Counted from the stretch's first letter, positions 1-6,106 are shown. The stretch: 6,715 nucleotides of DNA from an uncultured Solobacterium sp. (GCA_905235315.1 CAJOLG010000099.1:1-6715); one strand, 5' to 3'. Program-made: numbers and translations. The notes: generated by a model from the sequence alone, not told the origin.

Positions 1-31
1 TCAATCCTCATGTATCAGAGATTATCATGTA

Positions 32-40
32 TGCTACAAT
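32..40 (+). promoter_or_regulatory. Putative extended -10 promoter of rnhC
   Basis: TGC followed by TACAAT matches an extended -10 element (TGn plus a hexamer differing from TATAAT at one base). The best -35 at normal spacing (GTATCA, 12-17) matches TTGACA at only 3 of 6 positions, which is tolerable for extended -10 promoters. With the hexamer ending at 40, the expected transcription start is at about 47, which is the A of the rnhC ATG. The promoter is inferred from sequence only; only 46 bp of upstream DNA is visible. Confidence 0.45.
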
Positions 41-46
41 TTCGCC

Positions 47-889
47 ATGAGTACTGTCACAATCAAATTGGATTCCGATCAGAAACAGCGTTTATATGAC
101 GCATTTAAGGAGTTTGAGACCGATGCACCGCAGTATGCAGAGTGGCAGCTTCGCCCGGAAAACTGCGTGATTACCTGTTATACGAGCGGAAAAGTGGTCT
201 TTCAGGGAAATGACGCAGAGGTCTATGCCTCCCCCTTTCAGAACGCTTTACCGGCTGTCCCGCTTCCGGAAGCCGGAAGTGATGAGGTCGGTACCGGAGA
301 TTTCTTCGGGCCGGTATGTGTCAGCGCAGCTATCGTAACCGAGGCGGATCTTGCAAAGCTCACAAAACTCGGGGTGCGTGATTCGAAAGCAATCACGGAT
401 TCCGATATCCGGAAAATCGCTCCCGAGCTGAAAAAAATGCTGGTTCATACCATTCTGATCGTCTCCCCTTCCAAATACAATGCGGTCCACCGGCAGGCTA
501 ATATGAATGCGATCAAGGCCCGGCTTCATAATCAGGCCTATCTCAACCTTGCCGCAAAAGCACCGCTTCCGGATTTCTGCGTTGTAGATCAGTTCGCGGC
601 AGAACCGGTCTATTACAGTTATCTGAAACAGGAGCCGGAAGTGTTCCGGTCCCTTCACTTTGAAACAAAGGCGGAAAACAAATATCCTGCGGTCGGAGCC
701 GCCTCGATTCTTGCGCGCAATGCATTTCTCGAATATATGGATGAAATGGACCGCTACTACGGCATGAAGTTCGCCAAAGGAGCCGGTGCACCGGCCGACC
801 GGTGTGCGGCGGAATTTGTCCAAAAATACGGAAAAGAAAAGCTCGGCGAAGTCGCCAAGCTTCACTTCAAAAATACGGAAAAACTATGA
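47..889 (+). CDS. rnhC: Ribonuclease HIII
   Basis: This cytoplasmic enzyme cuts the RNA strand of RNA:DNA hybrids during replication and repair and needs a divalent metal. Residues 1-65 resemble the N-terminal substrate-binding (TBP-like) domain of RNase HIII (TIKL near the start, then CVITCYTSGKVVFQG at 40-54). A short linker leads to the RNase H-fold catalytic domain at about 77-280. The active-site signature GSDEVGTGDFFGP (77-89) supplies D79 and E80. VVDQF supplies D181, and FETKAE (205-210) followed by AAS(I)LAR supplies the rest of the pocket. The GTGD signature and N-terminal domain separate HIII from HII. At 280 aa it is somewhat shorter than the B. subtilis protein (about 313 aa), mainly in the linker. 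ATG 47 is chosen because its N-terminus matches the family. The frame stays open to the window edge but has no earlier start codon in view, and no Shine-Dalgarno precedes ATG 47. Confidence 0.96.
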   Translation: MSTVTIKLDSDQKQRLYDAFKEFETDAPQYAEWQLRPENCVITCYTSGKVVFQGNDAEVYASPFQNALPAVPLPEAGSDEVGTGDFFGPVCVSAAIVTEADLAKLTKLGVRDSKAITDSDIRKIAPELKKMLVHTILIVSPSKYNAVHRQANMNAIKARLHNQAYLNLAAKAPLPDFCVVDQFAAEPVYYSYLKQEPEVFRSLHFETKAENKYPAVGAASILARNAFLEYMDEMDRYYGMKFAKGAGAPADRCAAEFVQKYGKEKLGEVAKLHFKNTEKL

Positions 890-900
890 TCCGGGTCATA
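885..900 (-). terminator. Possible weak terminator of the phosphorylase-oxidoreductase pair
   Basis: On the minus strand TATGA and TCATA can form a 5-bp AT-rich stem around CCCGGA, just past the oxidoreductase stop, followed by G and TTTTT. The stem is short and weak and the region overlaps the rnhC stop, so this may be coincidence. Nothing better is visible for this transcript, because the stronger hairpin at 900-922 has no T-tract on this strand. Confidence 0.25.
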
Positions 901-1492
901 CCGCCGAAAGATATTCGGCGGTTTTCCTTGCCTCTTCACACGCAGCCGCAAGCGCTGCTTCCGCATCAAAGCTCCACACATCCATTCCCGCTGCGGCAAT
1001 CGTTATCACTTCACCGTAGCCGAGAAGTCCGCGCAGCGCATTGAGGTACGGTGTTGCCTGTTCAAGCGCTGATCCGGTCTCGGTAAACCCGCCCCGGGTC
1101 GTAAGATATACAAGATTCTCTGCCTTGCACAGACCATGCAGTCCCGTTTCATCGGATTGAAACGTAATCCCTTCCACACAGACTGACTCAATAAACACTT
1201 TCAGCAATGACGGAAAGCTGAGATCCCAGAACGGGGCGGCAATCACGATCAGATCACTCGCCGCAAACAGTTTTGCATACTGAAACCGGGGATGATCCAA
1301 ATTGCCTTCCGCAAGAAGCTGATCCCGCTCCCGGTAAGATGAATTGGCAAGCGGTTCAAGCCCAAGCGTATCAAGCTTCAGGGTAATAACCGAGAACCTT
1401 GCTGGATCGAGCCCCTGAAAATAGGAATTCGCCAATACTGCCGTGCGGGATTCTTCCCGCATTGTGCAGTCAATATACAGTACATGTTTCAT
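896..1492 (-). CDS. NAD(P)H-dependent FMN oxidoreductase, flavodoxin-like fold (AzoR/NQO-type)
   Basis: Predicted 198-aa cytoplasmic flavoprotein that would use NAD(P)H to reduce quinones, azo compounds or other small acceptors through FMN; the physiological substrate is unknown. The N-terminus MKHVLYIDCT is strand 1 of the flavodoxin fold. CTMREESRT (9-17) occupies the FMN-phosphate loop. APFWDLSFPSLLK (86-98) matches the AzoR-type P-x-W-(N/D)-x-S-x-P flavin motif and is followed by GITF (108-111). TTRGG (131-135) is the second isoalloxazine-contacting loop. The start at 1492 forms ATGA with the stop of the upstream phosphorylase. No Shine-Dalgarno is visible before it, so translation probably depends on coupling. 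The frame runs open further upstream to 1717, but that extension lies inside the phosphorylase gene and is not family-like. The family is clear; assignment as azoreductase rather than general NAD(P)H dehydrogenase is uncertain. Confidence 0.85.
   Translation of the reverse strand: MKHVLYIDCTMREESRTAVLANSYFQGLDPARFSVITLKLDTLGLEPLANSSYRERDQLLAEGNLDHPRFQYAKLFAASDLIVIAAPFWDLSFPSLLKVFIESVCVEGITFQSDETGLHGLCKAENLVYLTTRGGFTETGSALEQATPYLNALRGLLGYGEVITIAAAGMDVWSFDAEAALAAACEEARKTAEYLSAV
900..925 (+). terminator. Rho-independent terminator of rnhC
   Basis: ACCGCCGAA (900-908) pairs perfectly with TTCGGCGGT (914-922) around a 5-nt loop, and the run TTTT (922-925) follows. It starts 11 nt after the rnhC stop. 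The whole hairpin lies inside the last codons of the convergent oxidoreductase gene (Thr-Ala-Glu-Tyr-Leu-Ser-Ala-Val), so one palindrome serves as terminator on one strand and as coding sequence on the other. Confidence 0.75.
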
Positions 1493-2217
1493 TTCGCAAA
1501 CGCTCTGAGCGCCGTAAGGGCACACAGAATCTCCTTTCGTTCTCCTTCCGCCGTAAGCGCATCTCCATCCGCATAACTGCCGATGGATTCCGATGTGTCG
1601 GTTCCGTATAAAACGACATTGTTCAGAATGGAAGCGGTGCGGATTCCGCGCAGCCTTCCAACCGTAAACAGCGCCGCAGTTTCCATGTCGGCGCCGAGAA
1701 CGCCGTACCGGCTCCACATCGCCTGTTCCTCCGCATTGGAATCGATATAAAAACTCTCATGACTGTGCACAACGCCGACATGATGGCTCCAGCCGTTCTT
1801 TTTTGCGGTTTCGATACAGGCATGAAGCAGATCATGATCCGGTACAGCAGGAAACCGGATATCCGCATATGCGTTTGAGGTCCCTTCGTCCCGGACTGCG
1901 CCGCAGGCAAAAATCAGATCACCGAGCCCGATTCCTTTCTGAAGCGCTCCGCAGGATCCGATCCGGATCATGGAATCCACTCCGAGCTGATGCAGTTCCT
2001 CGATTGCGATTGCGGCGGAACTGCCGCCGATTCCGGTAGAACAGGCCACAACCGGCATGCCTTCAAACATGCCGCAGAGAGAGCGGAATTCACGGTTATA
2101 CGCAAGTTCGCGAACATCCGTCAGTTCCCTGGCGATACGATCCAGACGAGCCGGATCTCCCGGAAGAACAGCCGCTTTGGCATTCAGTTCCGAAAGTTGA
2201 ATATGAGGCTGAATCAT
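1489..2217 (-). CDS. udp: Nucleoside phosphorylase, uridine phosphorylase (Udp)-like
   Basis: The 242-aa NP-I family enzyme would catalyse phosphorolysis of a nucleoside to free base and (deoxy)ribose-1-phosphate in the cytoplasm. Phosphate-site elements are PGDPAR (19-24), NREF (41-44, its Arg normally donated across the dimer) and RIGSCG (85-90). STGIGG (60-65), VRDEGTS (108-114) and FPAVPDHD (122-129) are closest to uridine phosphorylases. SHESFY (152-157) and ADMETAAL (176-183) form the base and ribose pocket, with E179 as the expected ribose contact. The loop after SFY is short, more as in DeoD, and lacks the Q-x-R pair that reads uracil in E. coli Udp; the SD-H segment of DeoD is also missing (LNNVV at 198-202). 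Specificity is therefore open. AGGAGG (2227-2232), 9 nt before ATG, fixes the start. It follows the transporter genes and overlaps the oxidoreductase by ATGA. Confidence 0.88.
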   Translation of the reverse strand: MIQPHIQLSELNAKAAVLPGDPARLDRIARELTDVRELAYNREFRSLCGMFEGMPVVACSTGIGGSSAAIAIEELHQLGVDSMIRIGSCGALQKGIGLGDLIFACGAVRDEGTSNAYADIRFPAVPDHDLLHACIETAKKNGWSHHVGVVHSHESFYIDSNAEEQAMWSRYGVLGADMETAALFTVGRLRGIRTASILNNVVLYGTDTSESIGSYADGDALTAEGERKEILCALTALRAFAK

Positions 2218-2226
2218 GTGAAATCT

Positions 2227-2232
2227 CCTCCT
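2227..2232 (-). promoter_or_regulatory. Shine-Dalgarno of the nucleoside phosphorylase gene
   Basis: A perfect AGGAGG sits 9 nt before the ATG at 2217. It begins only two bases after the T-tract of the upstream hairpin, so any transcript that starts after that hairpin would have almost no leader. No promoter-like pair is visible between hairpin and gene. Confidence 0.85.
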
Positions 2233-2234
2233 GT

Positions 2235-2278
2235 AAAAAGAAACAGGACACCGGACTTTTTGGGGAACCGATGTCCTG
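2235..2278 (-). terminator. Intrinsic terminator after permease 2, or attenuator before the phosphorylase
   Basis: In minus-strand RNA an 11-nt arm CAGGACATCGG (2278-2268) pairs along its full length with CCGGTGTCCTG (2254-2244), with one G-U wobble, around a 13-nt loop. TTTCTTTTT (2243-2235) follows. It lies 22 nt after the permease 2 stop and directly abuts the phosphorylase Shine-Dalgarno. The G-U wobble makes the stem perfect only on the minus strand, which supports its reading direction. It may end the transporter transcript or allow partial read-through. Confidence 0.85.
2260..2275 (-). repeat. 16-nt element, copy 1
   Basis: The minus strand reads GACATCGGTTCCCCAA. A copy differing at one base lies at 6107-6122 in the same orientation in the ATPase leader. 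Here it forms most of the 5' arm and half the loop of the terminator-like hairpin. A 15/16 match somewhere in a window this size is not very unlikely by chance; the interest comes from both copies being in spacers that flank the ATPase-permease genes. Confidence 0.3.
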
Positions 2279-2300
2279 GAGAATTGTTGTTGTTTGAATC

Positions 2301-3224
2301 TTACTTGATGCCCTGTTCGATCTTGCGGGTGCGGCGAATGGAATACAGACTCGTAAATACAATCGCAAGAATCGTGGCGAGATACGGAATCATTTCAAGG
2401 AATTCCGTCGGGAAGTTCGACTGTGACTTGAGTGTGAGAGACAGCGAACTGGTCGCACCGAACAGCAGCGAAACAAGCGCGGAACCAACGGGCTGTCCGT
2501 TTGCCATATTCTGGGCGGAAAGACCGATATAACCACGGCCGTTAACCATGTTCTTCATAAAGAATGTTACCCAGCTCATGGAAAGGAAGGTTCCGGAAAG
2601 ACCGGCAAACAGACCGCAGAACAGGAACGCAATGTATCCGATCTTTGTCACACTGATTCCGACAGATTCCGCAGCCTTCGGGTTTTCACCAACCGAACGG
2701 ATCCGAAGACCGACGCGGGTACGCTTCAGAAGGAACCACACAAACCAGACACTCAACACCGCAACATACGTAAGCAGGCTCTGGCCGGAAACAATTCGCC
2801 CGAGAATCGGGATGTCCTTGATGATCGGAATCTCAATATTCGGGATCTGATAGGAACGGAATGCGCCGGAAGTCGTGGACTTTTCACCGGTCAGGAGATA
2901 CATGATGAAGACCGTACCGCCGCTGGCCGCCAGGTTGAACGCAATACAGGTAAGATACAGATCCGTCTTGCCCGTAAGGTGCGCAAACGCAATGACGAGA
3001 CCGGTGATGAGTCCGGTAAGAATGCCGCATGCGACACCGGCCCACACATTTCCAAGATAATGCGCACCGGTAACGGCACCAAGCGCAGAACAGAGAATCA
3101 TACCTTCGACACCCATGTTGAACATGCCGGCCTGTCTGGTCATCAGAGCAGCCAGAGCAGCGAAGACAAGCGGTGTCGACATTTTAATCGCATCAGCTAT
3201 AAACGCAACAATATCTATGTTCAT
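2301..3224 (-). CDS. nupQ: Nucleoside ABC transporter permease 2 (NupQ/YufQ family)
   Basis: Inner-membrane permease of 307 aa that should pair with permease 1 to form the channel for nucleoside import. The protein is a run of hydrophobic helices, roughly 14-30, 36-56, 60-82, 88-111, 148-166, 193-220, 231-256 and 278-296. Near the N-terminus FNMGVEGMI (35-43) matches the family motif, and RSVGENPKAAESVGISV (176-192) is the cytoplasmic coupling loop that contacts the ATPase. GRGYIGLSAQNMANGQPVG (229-247) occupies the place of the usual G-x-G-(F/Y)-I-A-L-A-A segment, with an atypical SAQNMANGQ in the middle. Length is normal for the family. ATG 3224 is preceded by GGAGGTT with 7-8 nt spacing and follows the permease 1 stop by 17 bp, so the two are surely co-transcribed. 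The nup symbol is by family; the imported nucleoside is not defined. Confidence 0.92.
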   Translation of the reverse strand: MNIDIVAFIADAIKMSTPLVFAALAALMTRQAGMFNMGVEGMILCSALGAVTGAHYLGNVWAGVACGILTGLITGLVIAFAHLTGKTDLYLTCIAFNLAASGGTVFIMYLLTGEKSTTSGAFRSYQIPNIEIPIIKDIPILGRIVSGQSLLTYVAVLSVWFVWFLLKRTRVGLRIRSVGENPKAAESVGISVTKIGYIAFLFCGLFAGLSGTFLSMSWVTFFMKNMVNGRGYIGLSAQNMANGQPVGSALVSLLFGATSSLSLTLKSQSNFPTEFLEMIPYLATILAIVFTSLYSIRRTRKIEQGIK

Positions 3225-3241
3225 GATCTAACCTCCATTCC

Positions 3242-4393
3242 TCAGGCACTCTTCTGATTTGCGTTCTCTGCCTGAACAGACTTGTAGATAAGACGATTCT
3301 TGAAGCCGGAGAGGAAGGACTCCGCCGCAACAAGGAGAATGATAATGCCTTGAATTACAGAGATGAATTCATACGGAATGTCACCCGAAGTGTTGACAAC
3401 GTCCGCACCGATCCGCACATATGCAAGGAACAGTGCACCGACCGGCACAAGAATCGGATTCTTCTTGGCAAGCACCGCAACGAGGAGTCCGTCAAATCCA
3501 TGGCCGGTAGACGCAGTCCACTGGAACCGCTTGTAGCTGTTCATGATCTCGGTGGCTCCGGCAATTCCGGCAAGCGCTCCGCCGGCAAGCTGAGCCGTAA
3601 ATGAGATACCGAGGGCCGAAAGTCCGACCGCGGTTGCGAATTTCGGGTTGGACCCGACGATCCGCATCTTCCATCCAAACGAAGTCTTGAAGAAGATGAT
3701 GGAGACAATTACAACCGCAATCGCCGCAATGATCACACCGGCGCCGATCTTCATTTTTCCGAACAATGTCACAAACTGGATCTGTTTGGGAAGTTCGTAC
3801 GAACCGATAAATGAGATGCCGGGATCTTTCATGTAATAACGGAGAATATAAATTGCAAGCTGGACAATGACCGAGTTAAGCATCAGCGATACGACAACGA
3901 CGTTCGCATTCAGCTTACGGTCCATGATAGCCGGAATGAAGGAAAGAACCGCGCCGACAACAGCGCCGATAAGAAGCAGCAGCGGCACAAGAATCACAGC
4001 CGGCAGGTTCTGTCCAATGGCAAGCGCAACCCAGGTAATGATACAGCCGGAAAGCATGAAGATACTTTCACCGATCAGGTTGAACTTATTGACGGCATAC
4101 ATAAAACACATTGACAGGCCGCAGAGTGTAAACGGCACCGCCAGATTGATGATCGAACCGATTCTTCTCGCGGAAGAGAACGGGCCGAGAATAAACTGTT
4201 TGACAATAAAGACCGGATCATCTGAAATCGCAACAAGAATCACAAGCGCAAGCAGGTATGCAATCGCCATGCCTGCAACGATACGGACAACTTCCATAAT
4301 CGCTTCAATGCGCTGTGTCTTTTTCATCGCATCGGTGCGGCGCGGATCTTTCTGCGGCACGTTTTCGGTCACATTCGTATCTTTCACTGTCAT
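3242..4393 (-). CDS. nupP: Nucleoside ABC transporter permease 1 (NupP/YufP family)
   Basis: Inner-membrane permease of 383 aa, partner of permease 2. A charged, cytoplasmic N-terminal tail of about 30 residues precedes the membrane part; hydrophobic segments lie near 35-57, 82-100, 108-126, 131-154, 163-185, 216-236, 258-282, 301-308/312-330 and 342-360. FNLIGES (104-110) corresponds to the family's FN-(I/L)-G-(A/G)-E-like motif. RIVGSNPKFATAVGLSALGI (244-263) is the coupling helix region that docks on the ATPase. GHGFDGLLVAVLAKKNP (297-313) is the conserved C-terminal segment of the family. ATG 4393 forms ATGA with the ATPase stop and has GGAGGG 6 nt upstream (4400-4405), so translation is both coupled and independently primed. 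The C-terminus (QAENANQKSA) is hydrophilic. The family is clear; substrate range is inferred from the BMP and phosphorylase neighbours. Confidence 0.93.
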   Translation of the reverse strand: MTVKDTNVTENVPQKDPRRTDAMKKTQRIEAIMEVVRIVAGMAIAYLLALVILVAISDDPVFIVKQFILGPFSSARRIGSIINLAVPFTLCGLSMCFMYAVNKFNLIGESIFMLSGCIITWVALAIGQNLPAVILVPLLLLIGAVVGAVLSFIPAIMDRKLNANVVVVSLMLNSVIVQLAIYILRYYMKDPGISFIGSYELPKQIQFVTLFGKMKIGAGVIIAAIAVVIVSIIFFKTSFGWKMRIVGSNPKFATAVGLSALGISFTAQLAGGALAGIAGATEIMNSYKRFQWTASTGHGFDGLLVAVLAKKNPILVPVGALFLAYVRIGADVVNTSGDIPYEFISVIQGIIILLVAAESFLSGFKNRLIYKSVQAENANQKSA

Positions 4394-5940
4394 AACAGAC
4401 CCTCCATCTGTTCCGGAGTCATGGACTTCAGACCAAGCATGTACTCGCCGAGTGTATCTTCTGAAACCTCATTCGCTTTGGGGAATGCAGCAACAACCTT
4501 GCCCTTCCGCATGACAAGCAGACGGTCAGAGCATTCAAGAACCTCATTAAGGTCCGCAGAAATCAGAATGGTACAGGTGTCCTCTTCGCGGGATTTGCGG
4601 ACGATCGTCTTACGGATCATTTCCGCCGTACCGACGTCGATTCCGCGGGTCGGCTGATTTGCGAGGATAAAGTTGGCGCCGGAAGTGAATTCCCTTGCGA
4701 CAACGACCTTCTGAATATTACCGCCCGAAAGCATTCTTACCGGCTGTTCCGGTCCGTCACAGAGAATTTCAAACTCCTGAATCAGCTCTTCGGTTTCTTT
4801 CCGGATCTTCTTTGCGTCAACAAAGAGGCCGCTCTTGTATTCCGGCTTTACGAAACGGTCTGCCATGATATTCATTTCAATGGACATATCACCGGCCACG
4901 CCTTCCGCCATACGGTCTTCCGAAATATATGCCATTCCGTTGTCACGGATCTCACGTACGCTGAGCCCCTTGATGGACTTGCCGTTCAGAGTGACATCCC
5001 CGGAGGCAAAATCCGCCAGACCGGCAAGCACTTCCGAAAGTTCCGTCTGGCCATTGCCCTCGACTCCGGCAATCCCGACAACTTCACCGGCACGAACAGT
5101 AAAGGAAACACCGTCAATCACCGCCTTGCCGTAGGAATTAAAACGATACAGATCTTTGATTTCGACAACCGGCTCCTTCGGCTGAGGATCTTCCTTCTCA
5201 ATCTTCAGAATGACATCACGCCCTACCATGAGCCGTGAAATCTTTCTTTCATCCAGATCTTTCGTATCATAGGTACCCATGCATTCTCCGCGCCGCAGAA
5301 CGGTAACACGCGAACAGATCCGCATGACTTCTTCCAGTTTGTGGGAAATAAAGATAACCGATACGCCGGAATCGCGGAGTTTGAACAGCTGTTCAAACAA
5401 TTCTTCCGTTTCCTGAGGTGTAAGAACCGCAGTCGGTTCATCAAGAATCAGAATCTTCGCACCTTTGATCAGAGCTTTCAGAATCTCGACTTTCTGCATC
5501 TGTCCGACAGAAAGTGTGGATACTTTCGCTGTCGCATCGACCTTGAAGTTATACTTGTCCGCAATCGCCTGCGTATTCTTTACCGCGGTGTTGTAATCAA
5601 ACAGGCCGTTCTTCATCGGCTCTACACCAAGTGTAACGTTTTCCGCAACCGTTAATGACGGCAGCAGCATAAAGTGCTGGTGAACCATGCCGACGCCCTT
5701 CGCAATTGCATCAAGAGGATTCGCAATCTTTTCTTCTTTTCCGTTGATGAAGATTTTCCCCTCCTGACAATCCTCCATGCCAAAAAGAATCTTCATAAGC
5801 GTGGTTTTTCCGGCACCGTTCTCACCCACCAGTGCATGGATTTCGTTTGTGCCGATACCAAACGTGATATCACGGTTTGCCATGAAGCCGTTTGGATAAA
5901 TCTTAGTGATTCCCTGCATTCGCAGAACTTCTTCTGCCAC
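4390..5940 (-). CDS. nupO: Nucleoside ABC transporter ATP-binding protein with two nucleotide-binding domains (NupO/YufO family)
   Basis: Cytoplasmic ATPase, 516 aa from the GTG start, that powers nucleoside import. NBD1 is intact: Walker A GENGAGKTT (39-47), Q-loop in VHQHF (Q88), signature LSVGQMQKVEI (143-153), Walker B ILILDEPTAVLTPQE (163-177) and H-loop SHKL (H200). NBD2 is degenerate as usual in this sugar/nucleoside family: GVEGNGQTE (292-300) has Gln for the Walker A Lys, the signature is LSGGNIQKV (404-412), Walker B reads FILANQPTRGID (424-435) with the Asp-Glu pair replaced by Asn-Gln, and the switch His is Asp in SADLNE. GTG 5940 is chosen because AGGAAGGGGG lies 8 nt before it and AEEVLRMQGITKIYPNG aligns with the normal N-terminus. 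The frame is open for 38 more codons to a TTG at 6054, without a Shine-Dalgarno there. It overlaps permease 1 by ATGA. Confidence 0.94.
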   Translation of the reverse strand: MAEEVLRMQGITKIYPNGFMANRDITFGIGTNEIHALVGENGAGKTTLMKILFGMEDCQEGKIFINGKEEKIANPLDAIAKGVGMVHQHFMLLPSLTVAENVTLGVEPMKNGLFDYNTAVKNTQAIADKYNFKVDATAKVSTLSVGQMQKVEILKALIKGAKILILDEPTAVLTPQETEELFEQLFKLRDSGVSVIFISHKLEEVMRICSRVTVLRRGECMGTYDTKDLDERKISRLMVGRDVILKIEKEDPQPKEPVVEIKDLYRFNSYGKAVIDGVSFTVRAGEVVGIAGVEGNGQTELSEVLAGLADFASGDVTLNGKSIKGLSVREIRDNGMAYISEDRMAEGVAGDMSIEMNIMADRFVKPEYKSGLFVDAKKIRKETEELIQEFEILCDGPEQPVRMLSGGNIQKVVVAREFTSGANFILANQPTRGIDVGTAEMIRKTIVRKSREEDTCTILISADLNEVLECSDRLLVMRKGKVVAAFPKANEVSEDTLGEYMLGLKSMTPEQMEGLL

Positions 5941-5948
5941 TGTGCTTT

Positions 5949-5960
5949 CCCCCTTCCTTA
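5949..5960 (-). promoter_or_regulatory. Shine-Dalgarno deciding the GTG start of the ATPase gene
   Basis: The minus strand reads TAAGGAAGGGGG, ending 8 nt before GTG 5940. It is the only good ribosome binding site in the 5' part of the open frame and supports a GTG start over the TTG at 6054 and the ATG at 5919. Its 3' end, together with the next bases (GGGAAAGC, 5951-5944), is complementary at 7 of 8 positions to GCTCTCCC at 6033-6026 in the leader, so it could be masked. Confidence 0.75.
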
Positions 5961-5974
5961 CAGTAACGGTAACC

Positions 5975-6053
5975 TGCAGTTCAACGCTGAAGACAGCCCC
6001 CTCATCCGATGAGGAAGTCTTCACCGGGAGAGCAATTGTGCATTGAAACTGCA
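5975..6053 (-). promoter_or_regulatory. Structured 5' leader of the ATPase gene, candidate cis-regulatory RNA
   Basis: In minus-strand order, TGCAGTTTCAA (6053-6043) pairs with TTGAACTGCA (5984-5975) over 10 bp with one bulged base. Inside it, TGAAGAC (6023-6017) pairs with GTCTTCA (5994-5988). Inside that, CCTCAT (6005-6000 on the opposite arm, written on the + strand) pairs with ATGAGG around a 3-nt loop. The three nested stems total 23 pairs in 79 nt. A 19-nt single-stranded joiner contains GCTCTCCC, complementary to the ATPase Shine-Dalgarno region. I do not recognise a known riboswitch class: no purine, TPP, FMN, cobalamin or T-box core is visible. No T-tract follows, so control, if any, would be of translation. 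The structure is visible; the function is inference. Confidence 0.4.
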
Positions 6054-6060
6054 AATTAAA

Positions 6061-6105
6061 AGAATACTCACTTTTCTGTTTTTATTTTACTTCAAACAAA
6101 ACCAT
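6061..6105 (-). other. AT-rich spacer, possible site of an internal promoter
   Basis: This is the most AT-rich stretch of the window, between the BMP terminator and the structured leader. Near-hexamers such as TAAAAT, TATTCT and TTTAAT occur on the minus strand, but none has a convincing -35 partner at 16-18 bp. An internal promoter would explain expression of the ATPase genes past the strong terminator, yet I cannot place one. Confidence 0.25.
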
Positions 6106-6106
6106 G

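Noticed and set aside
1..46. Divergent minus-strand promoter (GATAAT-like hexamer) upstream of rnhC
   Set aside because: There is no acceptable -35 at 16-18 bp and no gene visible for it to drive.
896..1717. Longer, 273-aa version of the oxidoreductase
   Set aside because: The first 75 residues lie out of frame inside the phosphorylase gene and are Arg/Cys-rich, unlike the family. The flavodoxin fold begins at MKHVLYIDCT.
2218..2300. PurR-type box around GGGGAACCGATG
   Set aside because: It does not show the CGAA-containing inverted repeat of PurR boxes, and the sequence is better explained as part of the hairpin.
3867..4514. Long plus-strand open frame of about 215 codons antisense to permease 1 and the ATPase gene
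   Set aside because: It mirrors the opposite strand's coding, has no family resemblance and no ribosome binding site, and the minus-strand genes here are unambiguous.
4390..5060. Second nucleotide-binding domain of the ATPase as a damaged domain
   Set aside because: Loss of the Walker A Lys and Walker B acids in the second domain is normal in this importer family, so it is not a sign of decay.
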